14,489 bases of DNA from assembly GCA_041580375.1 (NCBI GenBank), contig JBFGDZ010000084.1, positions 1 through 14,489 on the forward strand. The letters are read 5' to 3'. The notes beneath the pieces are model-generated. The model was not told the origin of the DNA and did no database searches. It saw nothing but the letters and a program-made list of their open reading frames with translations. A program made the position numbers and the translations under genes. The first letter of the stretch is position 1; every line of letters starts with the position of its first letter. Source of the DNA: JAPUIN01 sp041580375 (GTDB lineage: Bacteria > Acidobacteriota > Polarisedimenticolia > Gp22-AA2). This document shows, piece after piece, positions 7,139 to 14,301 of this stretch.

Positions 7139-7818
7139 AGAGGAAGGTCCGCAAGACGAGGAAGGTGAAACGTCGCGCCACGGCTCCTCCCGGACGCGCC
7201 CGCGCCGCGGCGCGCCTGCAGGCGGCCGCGGCGCGGATGAGACAGGCCGCCGGACACCGGACGTCGGGCGACCTGTGCGCGCGCGATCTGATGACCCGCG
7301 ACCCGGTCACCGTGCACGAGAACACGACGATCGGCGAATTGTGCGATCTCCTGCAGGAACGCAACATCAACGGCGCCCCGGTGGTCGATGACCGGGGTCA
7401 TCTGCTCGGGGTCGTCACCCAGGAGGACATCATTTACGGGACGATGGGGCACCCGTCCGGACCGGATGCGGGAAGCGAGGAGACGCCCGACGAGGGTCGG
7501 CGCCCGCGACGGAAGATGATGAAAATGCTGCGCGACCGGTCCCTGACCGAAGTGCCGGCCCCCGAGCCGCGTGAGGGGGAGAGACCGTTCTGGTCCGACG
7601 AGGTGCGCGGCACGGACCCGATGGATCAGACGGTCCGGAGCATCATGACCAGCCCCGCCATCTCGGCCGATGAAAAGACGCCGGTCAACGACCTCTGCCG
7701 CATCATGTGGAACCTCAAGATCCACCGCGTGCCGATCCTGAAGAACGGCCGCGTGACCGGCCTCGTGTCGTCGATGGACTTCTGTCGCGCCATCCTCGAC
7801 GGCACCATCCGGATCTGA
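7135..7818 (+). CDS. Two-CBS-domain protein with basic N-terminus
   Basis: Two CBS repeats are clear. CBS1 is at about residues 48-103 (ARDLMTRDPVTVHENTTIGE, then NINGAPVVDDRGHLLGVVTQ) and CBS2 at about 167-222 (VRSIMTSPAISADEKTPVND, then KIHRVPILKNGRVTGLVSS). Such pairs usually bind adenine nucleotides or related ligands and control a partner. There is no catalytic domain. About 65 charged, methionine-containing residues separate the repeats, longer than the usual linker. The first 14 residues are mostly Lys/Arg and are followed by an Ala/Arg-rich helix, which could touch nucleic acid or membrane. The start at 7135 is favoured by the ATGA overlap with thrC and GGAG at 7124-7127; an internal ATG at 7237 would remove the basic part. 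Its presence in the threonine operon suggests a sensory link to amino-acid or energy status, but no specific function can be named. Confidence 0.85.
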   Translation: MKRKVRKTRKVKRRATAPPGRARAAARLQAAAARMRQAAGHRTSGDLCARDLMTRDPVTVHENTTIGELCDLLQERNINGAPVVDDRGHLLGVVTQEDIIYGTMGHPSGPDAGSEETPDEGRRPRRKMMKMLRDRSLTEVPAPEPREGERPFWSDEVRGTDPMDQTVRSIMTSPAISADEKTPVNDLCRIMWNLKIHRVPILKNGRVTGLVSSMDFCRAILDGTIRI

Positions 7819-7831
7819 AGGAGGGGGACGG

Positions 7832-8443
7832 ATGGTCCCGTCCGCCCGGCGGCGATCCTCATCGGCCGCTTTCGCGGCTTGTCTCCTGCTCGCGGCCTGC
7901 AGCGGCGCGGCGGACGATCCCGCGCTCGACGCGCTCCGGAAATCCCTCTCCCGGGGCGAGCGCCTGCTCCAGATGAGGATCCTCGAGCCGGCGTCCGAAG
8001 GGGCGATCGCGGCGGTCGTGCAACCGGCGGGGAAGGAGCCCGAGCTCCGCATCCACGAACGGGACCGCAGCGGCGACTCCGTCGTGCGCTGCCGATCCCG
8101 CCTCGGGGACACGCTGCGCGTGCTGGAGGCGGAGGACCTCGACGGCGACGGCCGCGAGGAGGTCCTCGCCACCTGGATCGGCGGCCACCTGGAGATCCTC
8201 GAGATCCTGAAACGGGAGGCCGACGGGTCCTGCCGGACCCTCTTCCAGGACGGGGGCCAGGCGGTGGTCCGGCGACTCGGGCCGGGCGGCGCGACCGAGA
8301 TCCGGGTCACGAGCCGCACCTACGACGAGGAGGCGGGACAGCCGCCGGTCTACGACACGACCATCTACCGTTGGACCGGCGACGCGTTCGAGCCGGCCGG
8401 TCCCCCTGCCCCGGGCGGCGCGCCGCGCGATCCCGCGCCCTAG
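7832..8443 (+). CDS. Predicted lipoprotein with an Asp-rich FG-GAP/EF-hand-like loop
   Basis: The N-terminus has a basic start (RRR, residues 6-8), a hydrophobic stretch and a lipobox LAAC with the acylated cysteine at position 23, so the 203-residue protein should be membrane anchored. The mature part contains EDLDGDGREEVLATWIGG (about 101-118), the Asp-rich calcium-type loop typical of FG-GAP/VCBS-like repeats, and a Pro/Gly-rich end. I do not recognise the family beyond that. The ATG is 13 nt after the CBS gene stop, with a strong GGAGGGGGA site at 7820-7828. It is probably the last gene of the operon: the next gene follows after 106 nt and has its own promoter-like sequence. Its role beside threonine synthesis is not evident. 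Confidence 0.75.
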   Translation: MVPSARRRSSSAAFAACLLLAACSGAADDPALDALRKSLSRGERLLQMRILEPASEGAIAAVVQPAGKEPELRIHERDRSGDSVVRCRSRLGDTLRVLEAEDLDGDGREEVLATWIGGHLEILEILKREADGSCRTLFQDGGQAVVRRLGPGGATEIRVTSRTYDEEAGQPPVYDTTIYRWTGDAFEPAGPPAPGGAPRDPAP

Positions 8444-8446
8444 GAG

Positions 8447-8480
8447 CCTGTCCGCCGTTTCTTCCCTCTCTCCGGACGGG
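8447..8480 (+). terminator. Possible stem-loop between lipoprotein and M16 peptidase genes
   Basis: CCTGTCCG (8447-8454) can pair with CGGACGGG (8473-8480), with one T-G wobble, around an 18-base pyrimidine-rich loop. It begins three bases after the lipoprotein stop. There is no T run and it overlaps the spacer of the downstream promoter, so termination is doubtful. Confidence 0.25.
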
Positions 8481-8481
8481 G

Positions 8482-8490
8482 TGCTATACT
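8482..8490 (+). promoter_or_regulatory. Extended -10 promoter for the M16 peptidase/dut unit
   Basis: TGCTATACT contains TATACT (8485-8490), five of six consensus bases, preceded by the TGN extension. The best -35 at 17 nt spacing is the weak TTCCCT (8462-8467), as expected when an extended -10 carries recognition. Transcription would start near 8497, leaving about 53 nt to the ATG at 8550. Confidence 0.55.
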
Positions 8491-8549
8491 CCCCTCTTCC
8501 GCCGGGCTCCGCCGGCCCCCCGCCCCGGCGACAAGGACAAATCATTTCA

Positions 8550-9827
8550 ATGCTTACGGTTACAGACGGCATCCGCAAGGAGGTCCTGGACAACGGCCTC
8601 GTCCTGATCAGCGAGCGGATGCCGAAGATCCGCTCCGTGGCGCTGGGGGTCTGGCTGAAGCGCGGCTCGCGCCACGAGATCCCGGAGGAGAACGGGATCT
8701 CGCACTTCATCGAGCATCTCCTGTTCAAGGGGACCGAGACGCGCACCGCCCAGGACATCGCCCTCACGATCGACTCGGTCGGCGGGCAGATGGACGCCTT
8801 CACCACCAAGGAGTTCACCTGCTTCTATTTCAAGGTCCTGGACGAGCATGCCGACATCGCCATCGATCTCCTGTCCGACATCGTCCGGCACCCGAAGTTC
8901 ATCCCCGAGGAGATCGAAAAAGAGCGCAAGGTCATCTTCGAAGAGATCAAGATGGTCGACGACACGCCCGACGAGCTGCTGTACGACATCTTCAGCGAGT
9001 CGTTCTACGGCGGGCACCCCCTGGGGCGGCCGATCCAGGGGACGATCGATTCGGTCTCGCGCATGGGCCAGGAGCAGCTCATCCGCTTCTTCATCGACTC
9101 CTACCGGCCGGGCAATCTTCTGATCACCGCGGCGGGCAACCTCGACGCCGGGAAGCTCTCGGAGGCGATCGCGGGCGCGTTCGGCTCCCTGGCCAGCGGG
9201 GAGACGGAGCCCCCGCCGTCCCCTCCGCCCAGCCGGCAGCGGATCGCCGTGCGGGAGAAGAAGGAGCTGGGCCAGCTGCACATCTGCCTGGGCGTCCCGG
9301 GCCTGCCGATGCCGGATCGCCGTCGCTACGCCGCGTACCTGCTCAACGTCGTCCTCGGCGGCACGATGTCCTCGCGGCTGTTCCAGCTCATCCGCGAGCA
9401 GCGCGGTCTCGCGTACTCGGTCTACTCGACGATCAACTCCTTCCTCGACACCGGCAACATGCTGGTGGCGGCGGCGACCTCGCCCGAGTCCGGGCGCGAG
9501 GTGGTCGAGCTTGTGCTCGGCGAGCTGCGACGCATCAAGGACGAGCCGGTGGAGGAGAAGGAGCTGCAGATCGCCAAGGACCACCTCAAGGGGAGCCTGA
9601 TGCTGTCGCTGGAGAGCAGCAGCAGCCGCATGTCGAACCTGGCCCGCCAGGAGGTCTACTTCGGCCGTCAATTCACGCTCAACGAGGTGGTGCAGGAGAT
9701 CGACCGGGTGACCCGCGATGACGTGAAGCAGCTGGCGCTCGACCTCTTCGACCCGTCCGGATGCACGCTCGCGGTGCTCGGCAAGACCGCCGGCCTGCGG
9801 CTGGACCAGATCGAGCTGGCGTTCTGA
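8550..9827 (+). CDS. M16 family zinc peptidase (processing-peptidase-like)
   Basis: The zinc motif HFIEH is at residues 52-56, and the third ligand is the glutamate in FEEIKM (E131/E132), about 76 residues later as in the HxxEH...E pattern of M16 peptidases. The C-terminal half has the RGLAYSVYS motif (substrate Arg/Tyr) of the family. The 425 residues form a single N-plus-C pair, the size of bacterial processing-peptidase-like proteins (YmxG/PqqL-like group) that degrade or trim peptides. The ATG at 8550 is chosen because the family N-terminus (EVLDNGLVLI) follows at once and the promoter TATACT lies inside the longer frame upstream. The ribosome site AAGGA (8533-8537) is rather far from it. 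Only one base separates the stop from dut; M16-dut pairing is seen in many bacteria. Confidence 0.92.
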   Translation: MLTVTDGIRKEVLDNGLVLISERMPKIRSVALGVWLKRGSRHEIPEENGISHFIEHLLFKGTETRTAQDIALTIDSVGGQMDAFTTKEFTCFYFKVLDEHADIAIDLLSDIVRHPKFIPEEIEKERKVIFEEIKMVDDTPDELLYDIFSESFYGGHPLGRPIQGTIDSVSRMGQEQLIRFFIDSYRPGNLLITAAGNLDAGKLSEAIAGAFGSLASGETEPPPSPPPSRQRIAVREKKELGQLHICLGVPGLPMPDRRRYAAYLLNVVLGGTMSSRLFQLIREQRGLAYSVYSTINSFLDTGNMLVAAATSPESGREVVELVLGELRRIKDEPVEEKELQIAKDHLKGSLMLSLESSSSRMSNLARQEVYFGRQFTLNEVVQEIDRVTRDDVKQLALDLFDPSGCTLAVLGKTAGLRLDQIELAF

Positions 9828-9828
9828 C

Positions 9829-10299
9829 GTGGCGCCGGTGCGGCGTCGAGGGGCGCTCGAGGTCCCCGTCGCCCGCGTGGCGGGGAACGAGGATCTGCCG
9901 GTTCCCCGGACCGGGACGCCGGGCAGCGCCGGCCTCGATCTCCGGGCCGCCGTGCGCGAGCCGAAGACCCTCGCCCCGGGCGAACGCGCCCTGATCCCGA
10001 CCGGCTTCCGCATCGCCCTGCCGGACGGCTACGAGGGCCAGGTCCGTCCGCGCAGCGGCCTGGCCGCCCGCCAGGGGCTCACGATGCTCAACACACCCGG
10101 GACGATCGACCCGGACTACCGGGGGGAGATCGCCGTCGTCGCCGTCAACCTGGGACAGGAGCCGATCACCATCCGGCGCGGCGATCGAATCGCGCAGCTC
10201 GTCATCGCCCCGATCGCCCGCGCGACGCTGGTGGAGACGCCGGATCTGCCCCCCACGGCGCGCGGCGACGGGGGCTTCGGTCACACCGGGCTCGGCTAA
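9829..10299 (+). CDS. dut: Deoxyuridine triphosphatase (dUTPase)
   Basis: Hydrolyses dUTP to dUMP and pyrophosphate, keeping uracil out of DNA and supplying thymidylate synthesis. All five motifs of the trimeric all-beta dUTPase are present: GSAGLDLRA (32-40), RPRSGLA (73-79), NTPGTIDPDYRGEI with the catalytic Asp (88-101), GDRIAQLVI (118-126) and the C-terminal RGDGGFGHTG (145-154), whose Phe stacks on the uracil. At 156 residues it is complete. The start is GTG at 9829, one base after the M16 stop; a second GTG at 9838 is possible. No good ribosome site is visible, so coupling to the M16 gene is likely. The TAA stop sits at the -10 region of the next transcription unit. Confidence 0.95.
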   Translation: MAPVRRRGALEVPVARVAGNEDLPVPRTGTPGSAGLDLRAAVREPKTLAPGERALIPTGFRIALPDGYEGQVRPRSGLAARQGLTMLNTPGTIDPDYRGEIAVVAVNLGQEPITIRRGDRIAQLVIAPIARATLVETPDLPPTARGDGGFGHTGLG

Positions 10300-10305
10300 T
10301 TGGCC

Positions 10306-10311
10306 TATAAT
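10306..10311 (+). promoter_or_regulatory. Consensus -10 box after dut
   Basis: A perfect TATAAT begins 7 nt after the dut stop. No convincing -35 is found at 16-18 nt spacing (ACACCG at 17). AT-rich hexamers are rare in this DNA and this one falls in an intergenic gap, so a start near 10318 for the hydrolase-purB unit is plausible. Confidence 0.45.
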
Positions 10312-10366
10312 GCGCGCGCCGGAACGACGCGGCGCGGCGGATCGGAACACTCGCAACCTGACACGA

Positions 10367-10385
10367 CCCGGGCGGACGGCCCGGG
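10367..10385 (+). other. Hairpin in the leader of the MBL-fold hydrolase gene
   Basis: CCCGGGC (10367-10373) pairs with GCCCGGG (10379-10385) around a five-base loop. It ends seven bases before the GAGGGCGG ribosome site. No T run follows, so it is a leader structure or chance in GC-rich DNA rather than a terminator. Confidence 0.3.
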
Positions 10386-10400
10386 GGACACCGAGGGCGG

Positions 10401-11180
10401 ATGGGGATCCGGCTGGCGGTTCTTGGAAGCGGCAGCGCTGGAAACGCGACCTGCATCGAGGGGGAGGGCGCGCGCATCCTCGTCGACGCGGGGTTCTCCG
10501 GCCGCGAGCTGACCGGCCGGCTTCGATCGATCGGAGTCGAGCCCCGGACCGTCGACGCCGTCATCATCACGCACGAGCACGGCGACCACGTCCGCGGGGC
10601 GGCGGTGTTCTCCCGCACGTGGGGCGTTCCGGTCTACTGCACGCGTGCGACGGCCCGGGCATCGGGTCTCGATCGCGCCCGGCTGCACGCCGCGGTCGCC
10701 ATCGAGCCGGAGAGGGCGTTCTCGATCGGCGGGCTGACGGTGAGGCCGTTCCGCGTGCCGCACGACGCGGCCGAGACGATCGGGTGCTCCGTCGAGGGGA
10801 ACGGGTCGCGCGTCGGGTACGCGACCGACCTCGGGCACGGGGCGGACGAGGTGCGGCTCGGCCTCCTGGACTGCGACCTGCTGATCCTGGAATCGAACCA
10901 CGACATCGAGATGCTGCGCGCCGGCCCCTATCCCGAGTCGGTGAAGCGGCGGGTTCTGAGCCGGCACGGCCACCTCGACAACGAGAGCGCCGCGGAGCTG
11001 GCCGCGGCCAGCGCCACCGGACGGACCCGGCGCGTCCTGCTGGCCCACGTCAGCCGCACCAACAACCGGCCCGACCTGGCGCTCGCGGCCGCCCGGCGCG
11101 GGTTCGAGAGGGCGGGCCGGCCCGTGCCCGCCATCGCGGCCGCCGATCAGTGGCGCCCGTCCCCCTGGTACGAGGTGTGA
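10401..11180 (+). CDS. Metallo-beta-lactamase-fold hydrolase, YycJ/WalJ-like
   Basis: The metal-binding motif THEHGDH is at residues 57-63, with further likely ligands H121 (FRVPHDA), D143 (YATDLG) and H191 (HGHLDN). The opening LAVLGSGSAGNATCIE (5-20) and the LILESNHDIEML segment (161-172) are characteristic of the YycJ/WalJ branch of the superfamily. Members in Firmicutes are encoded near the WalRK system and are thought to act in DNA repair or replication control; here the neighbours are dut and purB, so the role is not shown by context. The 259-residue length is normal. The ATG at 10401 follows GAGGGCGG (10393-10400) closely. The stop is 10 nt before purB, with AGGAG between, so the two are co-transcribed. 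Confidence 0.88.
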   Translation: MGIRLAVLGSGSAGNATCIEGEGARILVDAGFSGRELTGRLRSIGVEPRTVDAVIITHEHGDHVRGAAVFSRTWGVPVYCTRATARASGLDRARLHAAVAIEPERAFSIGGLTVRPFRVPHDAAETIGCSVEGNGSRVGYATDLGHGADEVRLGLLDCDLLILESNHDIEMLRAGPYPESVKRRVLSRHGHLDNESAAELAAASATGRTRRVLLAHVSRTNNRPDLALAAARRGFERAGRPVPAIAAADQWRPSPWYEV

Positions 11181-11190
11181 AGGAGCCCCG

Positions 11191-12489
11191 ATGATTCCCC
11201 GCTACGCCCGCGCCGCGATGAGCCGCATCTGGGAGGACGAGAGCAAGTTCCGGCGCTGGCTCGACGTCGAGCTTGCCGCCTGCGACGCCCTCGCGGAGGC
11301 CGGCCACATCCCGAAGGAGGCGGCGGCCGCGATCCGCGCGAAGGCCCGCTTCGACGTGGCCCGCATCCGCGAGATCGAGGCGACCGTGCAGCACGACGTC
11401 ATCGCGTTCCTCACCAACGTGGCCGAGCACGTCGGTCCCGAGTCGCGATTCGTTCACCTGGGGCTCACGAGCAACGACGTGGTCGACACGGCCCAGGCAC
11501 TGCAGATGGCCGAGGCGGCCGATCTCCTCCTGTGCGGTCTCGACGCTCTGGCCGCGGCCGTCGAGCGGCGGGCCTTCGAGCACAAGGACACCGCCATGAT
11601 CGGCCGCACGCACGGCGTGCACGCCGAGCCGACGACGCTGGGTCTCAAGCTGGCCGTGTGGCACACCGAGCTGCGGCGGAACCGCGAGCGCCTCGAGGCC
11701 GCGCGCCGCAGAATCGCGGTCGGCAAGATCTCCGGGGCCGTGGGGACGTACGCGCACCTGGACCCCGGGATCGAGGCGTCCGTCCTGCGGGCGCTGAAGC
11801 TGGCGGCGGCGCCGGTCACGACGCAGGTGATCCAGCGCGACCGGCACGCGGAGTTCCTGGCGGCCGTCGCGCTCACGGCCACGTCGATCGAGAAGTTCGC
11901 CATCGAGATCCGTCACCTGCAGCGGACCGAGGTCGGGGAGGTCGAGGAACCGTTCGGAGCCGGCCAGAAGGGTTCCTCGGCGATGCCCCACAAGAAGAAT
12001 CCGATCGGCTGCGAGCAGATGAGCGGCCTGGCACGCCTCACGCGCGGCTACCTTCACGCGGCCCTGGAGAACATCGCGCTCTGGCACGAGCGCGACATCT
12101 CGCACTCGTCCGCCGAGCGGGTCATCCTGCCCGACGCGACGATCCTGCTCGACTACATGATGCACCGCTTCACGAAGATCGTCTCGGGCCTGGTCGTGCA
12201 CCCCGACGCCATGCGGCGCAACCTGGAGGCGACGCGGGGACTGATCTTCTCGGGCACCGTCCTCCTCGAGCTGGCGCGCAAGGGGGCCTCGCGCGAGGAG
12301 GCCTACGAGCGGGTGCAGGCCGCCTCCATGGGCGCCCGCGAGCGGGGGGCCGATTTCAAGGCGCTCCTCAAGAAGGACAAGTTCATCGCGCAGAGCCTCA
12401 GCGCGGCGGAGATCGATCGTTGCTTCGACCTCGCCTTCCACCTGCGCCACGTCGACGCCCTGTTCGCGCGCGCCTTCAAACGGGACTGA
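11191..12489 (+). CDS. purB: Adenylosuccinate lyase
   Basis: Removes fumarate from SAICAR and from adenylosuccinate, serving both IMP and AMP synthesis. The fumarase/aspartase signature GSSAMPHKKNPI (261-272) carries the catalytic serine S263. The histidine motif GRTHGVHAEPTT (138-149, H141) and LGLTSNDVVDTA (90-101) are also in place. The 432-residue length and the N-terminal MIPRYARAAMSRIW match the compact PurB type found in Bacillus and Thermotoga rather than the longer E. coli form. The ATG at 11191 has AGGAG at 11181-11185. The stop TGA (12487-12489) overlaps the apparent CTG start of the next gene. In the classic order purB is followed by purC and purS; purC is absent here. Confidence 0.95.
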   Translation: MIPRYARAAMSRIWEDESKFRRWLDVELAACDALAEAGHIPKEAAAAIRAKARFDVARIREIEATVQHDVIAFLTNVAEHVGPESRFVHLGLTSNDVVDTAQALQMAEAADLLLCGLDALAAAVERRAFEHKDTAMIGRTHGVHAEPTTLGLKLAVWHTELRRNRERLEAARRRIAVGKISGAVGTYAHLDPGIEASVLRALKLAAAPVTTQVIQRDRHAEFLAAVALTATSIEKFAIEIRHLQRTEVGEVEEPFGAGQKGSSAMPHKKNPIGCEQMSGLARLTRGYLHAALENIALWHERDISHSSAERVILPDATILLDYMMHRFTKIVSGLVVHPDAMRRNLEATRGLIFSGTVLLELARKGASREEAYERVQAASMGARERGADFKALLKKDKFIAQSLSAAEIDRCFDLAFHLRHVDALFARAFKRD

Positions 12490-13229
12490 AGACGATCGGC
12501 GCAGCCCTCCTCGCCGTCCTGGGCCTCATGAGCGCCGCCGCGGCCGCGCCGGACCAACCTGCGCCGAGCGCGGACGGCAGCGAACCCGCCCCCGGGGCGA
12601 TCCTCGTCGCCGGCCGGCCGGTCGGCGCCCGCACCGTCCGCGGCGGTCTCGTCGTCGATCTGCCCCGCGGCCGCGAGGTCGCCGTCGTCCGGATCGAGGG
12701 GACCGACGCCATCATCGAGCCCGGACCGCATGACCTCGATCTCCTGCGCCGGTACGGGGTGCGCCGGATCCCGCGCTACCGGGTCCCGCTCGAGACGCTG
12801 CAGGAGTCGTTTCTCACCGGCGACGCCTGGAAGCATTTCGTCGAGGTCGAGACGGCGCGCCTGCTGCGGCGCTGGCCCGGCCTGTCCCGGGGCGAGGCCG
12901 CGCGGCTCCTGCGCGGCGAGATCTGGATCGGCATGACGGACGGGCAGGCGGAGGAGGCGGTCGGCCCCTTCGTCTTCTCGCGCGAAACGGAGGGATCGCC
13001 CGGCGGCGTGGAGACGACCTGGAGGATCGGCCGGCGGTCGCGGTCCGCCGAGCTGCAGGAGTTCACCGCGGGGCGCGAGCGCGGGGCGCGGGCCCGGACC
13101 TTCGAACAGCACCTGGCGGCGAAGACGAGGTCCGTGCTGCGCTTCCGGAAGGGGGTCCTGGTCGCGATCGAGCACGCGGGTCCCGGCGACGGGTCCCGGC
13201 GGGCCGTCGGAGGCCTGGATCGCCGGTGA
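12486..13229 (+). CDS. Secreted protein of unknown function with BamE/SmpA-like segment, apparent CTG start
   Basis: The frame has no ATG, GTG or TTG near the purB stop until ATG 12528, which would cut off a textbook signal peptide. Read from CTG 12486, the protein begins with a Lys, a hydrophobic core (IGAALLAVLGLM) and an AAAAAP cleavage region near residue 20. The CTG overlaps the purB TGA by four bases, like the ATGA junctions elsewhere in this window. The mature part is Pro/Ala-rich to about residue 38. It later contains EIWIGMTDGQAEEAVG (145-160), resembling the GMTxxQV...G pattern of BamE/SmpA-OmlA proteins, and a basic region. The product is probably periplasmic or outer-membrane associated (247 residues). 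I do not recognise a named family. The coding frame is well supported; the start is less certain. Confidence 0.68.
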   Translation: MKTIGAALLAVLGLMSAAAAAPDQPAPSADGSEPAPGAILVAGRPVGARTVRGGLVVDLPRGREVAVVRIEGTDAIIEPGPHDLDLLRRYGVRRIPRYRVPLETLQESFLTGDAWKHFVEVETARLLRRWPGLSRGEAARLLRGEIWIGMTDGQAEEAVGPFVFSRETEGSPGGVETTWRIGRRSRSAELQEFTAGRERGARARTFEQHLAAKTRSVLRFRKGVLVAIEHAGPGDGSRRAVGGLDRR

Positions 13230-13286
13230 CAGCGCGCACGAAGCCCGCCCGCTCCCGATCCGGCCATGGCTCGATCGGTCACGGTG

Positions 13287-13295
13287 TGCTATTCT
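13287..13295 (+). promoter_or_regulatory. Extended -10 promoter for purSQ
   Basis: TGCTATTCT carries TATTCT (13290-13295) with a TGN extension, nearly identical to the element at 8482-8490. No good -35 is visible at 17 nt. A start near 13302 gives a leader of about 25 nt containing the ribosome site at 13314-13319. Confidence 0.5.
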
Positions 13296-13313
13296 TGCGA
13301 CCCCTTGCCTCGC

Positions 13314-13319
13314 AGGAGG
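13314..13319 (+). promoter_or_regulatory. Strong ribosome binding site fixing the purS GTG start
   Basis: AGGAGG stands seven bases before GTG 13327. It is a full-length match to the anti-Shine-Dalgarno core and supports the non-ATG start. Confidence 0.75.
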
Positions 13320-13326
13320 CCGCCGC

Positions 13327-13572
13327 GTGAAGGCCCGTGTTTACGTCACTTTCAAGAGAGGCGTTCTGGACCCGCAGGGCAAGACGATCTGCACCTCGCT
13401 GCACCGCCTCGGATACCGGGAAGTCACCGACGTGAGGATGGGCAAGTACCTCGAGGTCACGCTCGGGGGGCTGCCTCGCCAGGAGGCGGAGCAGAGGCTG
13501 CGATCGATGTGCGAGAAGCTGCTCGCCAACACCGTGATCGAGGAATTCCGCTTCGAGATCCAGGAGGAGTGA
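13327..13572 (+). CDS. purS: Phosphoribosylformylglycinamidine synthase subunit PurS
   Basis: Small structural subunit of the three-part FGAM synthase (PurS, PurQ, PurL), which makes FGAM from FGAR and glutamine; PurS bridges PurQ and PurL and helps ammonia transfer. At 81 residues it has the family length. It shows the VYVTFKRGVLDPQGKTI opening (residues 5-21), the LGYREVTDVRMGKYLEV strand (28-44) and the closing CEKLLANTVIEEFRFEI (62-78). The start is GTG at 13327, set by AGGAGG. purQ begins seven bases after its stop. A separate purS implies the small-PurL type of enzyme rather than the single long PurL of enterobacteria. Confidence 0.94.
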   Translation: MKARVYVTFKRGVLDPQGKTICTSLHRLGYREVTDVRMGKYLEVTLGGLPRQEAEQRLRSMCEKLLANTVIEEFRFEIQEE

Positions 13573-13579
13573 GGGCGAA

Positions 13580-14290
13580 TTGAGGTTCGGCATCGTCATC
13601 TTCCCTGGATCCAACTGCGATCACGACGTCTACCACGTGGCCAAGCACGTCCTCGGCCAGGAAGCGGCGTTTCTCTGGCACAAAAACGTCTCCTTCAGCG
13701 GCATCGACTGCATCGTGCTCCCGGGCGGCTTCGCGCACGGCGACTACCTGCGCGGCGGGGCGATCGCCCGGTTCTCCCCCATCATGAAGGCCATCGAGGC
13801 GTTCGCCGAGCGCGGGGGCCTGGTGTTCGGGATCTGCAACGGCTTCCAGGTGCTGGCCGAGGCGGGCCTTCTTCCGGGGGCGCTCGTGCGAAACGCCGGC
13901 CTGCGCTACGTGTGCCGGGACGTCTACGTCCGCTCCGAGCGGCAGGACACGCCCTACACGTCGCGCATCAAGCAGGGAACGGTGCTGAAGATCCCGATCG
14001 GGCACGGCGAGGGCTGCTACTTCGCTCCCGAGGCGGTGCTCAAGCAGCTAGAGGAGAAGCGCCAGGTCGTGTTCCGCTACTGCGACGCGGGCGGACAGGT
14101 CACGACGGAGGCGAACCCCAACGGGTCCCTCAGGGCCATCGCGGGCGTCTGCAACGAGCGCGGCAACGTCCTCGGCATGATGCCGCATCCCGATCGCTGC
14201 GCCGAGTCGCTCCTGGGGAACGACCAGGGCCGGCGGATCTTCGACTCGATGATCCACTCCTGGCAGCAGATCAGGAGAAACAGAATCTGA
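13580..14290 (+). CDS. purQ: Phosphoribosylformylglycinamidine synthase glutaminase subunit PurQ
   Basis: Class I glutamine amidotransferase that releases ammonia from glutamine for the PurL subunit. The nucleophile elbow GICNGFQ places Cys86, and the partner residues are His203 and Glu209 in MMPHPDRCAES (200-210). FPGSNCDHD (8-16) and LPGGFAHGDYLRGGAIAR (47-64) are diagnostic of PurQ. The 236-residue length is normal. The start is TTG at 13580, chosen because MRFGIVIFPGSNC is the family N-terminus; GGAGG (13563-13567) and GAGGG (13571-13575) lie upstream. The non-ATG start after a strongly initiated purS may balance subunit amounts, but that is inference. It is followed after 11 nt by the SEC-C gene. 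Confidence 0.95.
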   Translation: MRFGIVIFPGSNCDHDVYHVAKHVLGQEAAFLWHKNVSFSGIDCIVLPGGFAHGDYLRGGAIARFSPIMKAIEAFAERGGLVFGICNGFQVLAEAGLLPGALVRNAGLRYVCRDVYVRSERQDTPYTSRIKQGTVLKIPIGHGEGCYFAPEAVLKQLEEKRQVVFRYCDAGGQVTTEANPNGSLRAIAGVCNERGNVLGMMPHPDRCAESLLGNDQGRRIFDSMIHSWQQIRRNRI

Positions 14291-14301
14291 AGGAGGGTGG
14301 T

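Noticed and set aside
8481..8549. Earlier GTG start (8481) for the M16 peptidase
   Set aside because: The extra residues are Pro-rich and include the TGCTATACT promoter element; the family N-terminus begins at ATG 8550.
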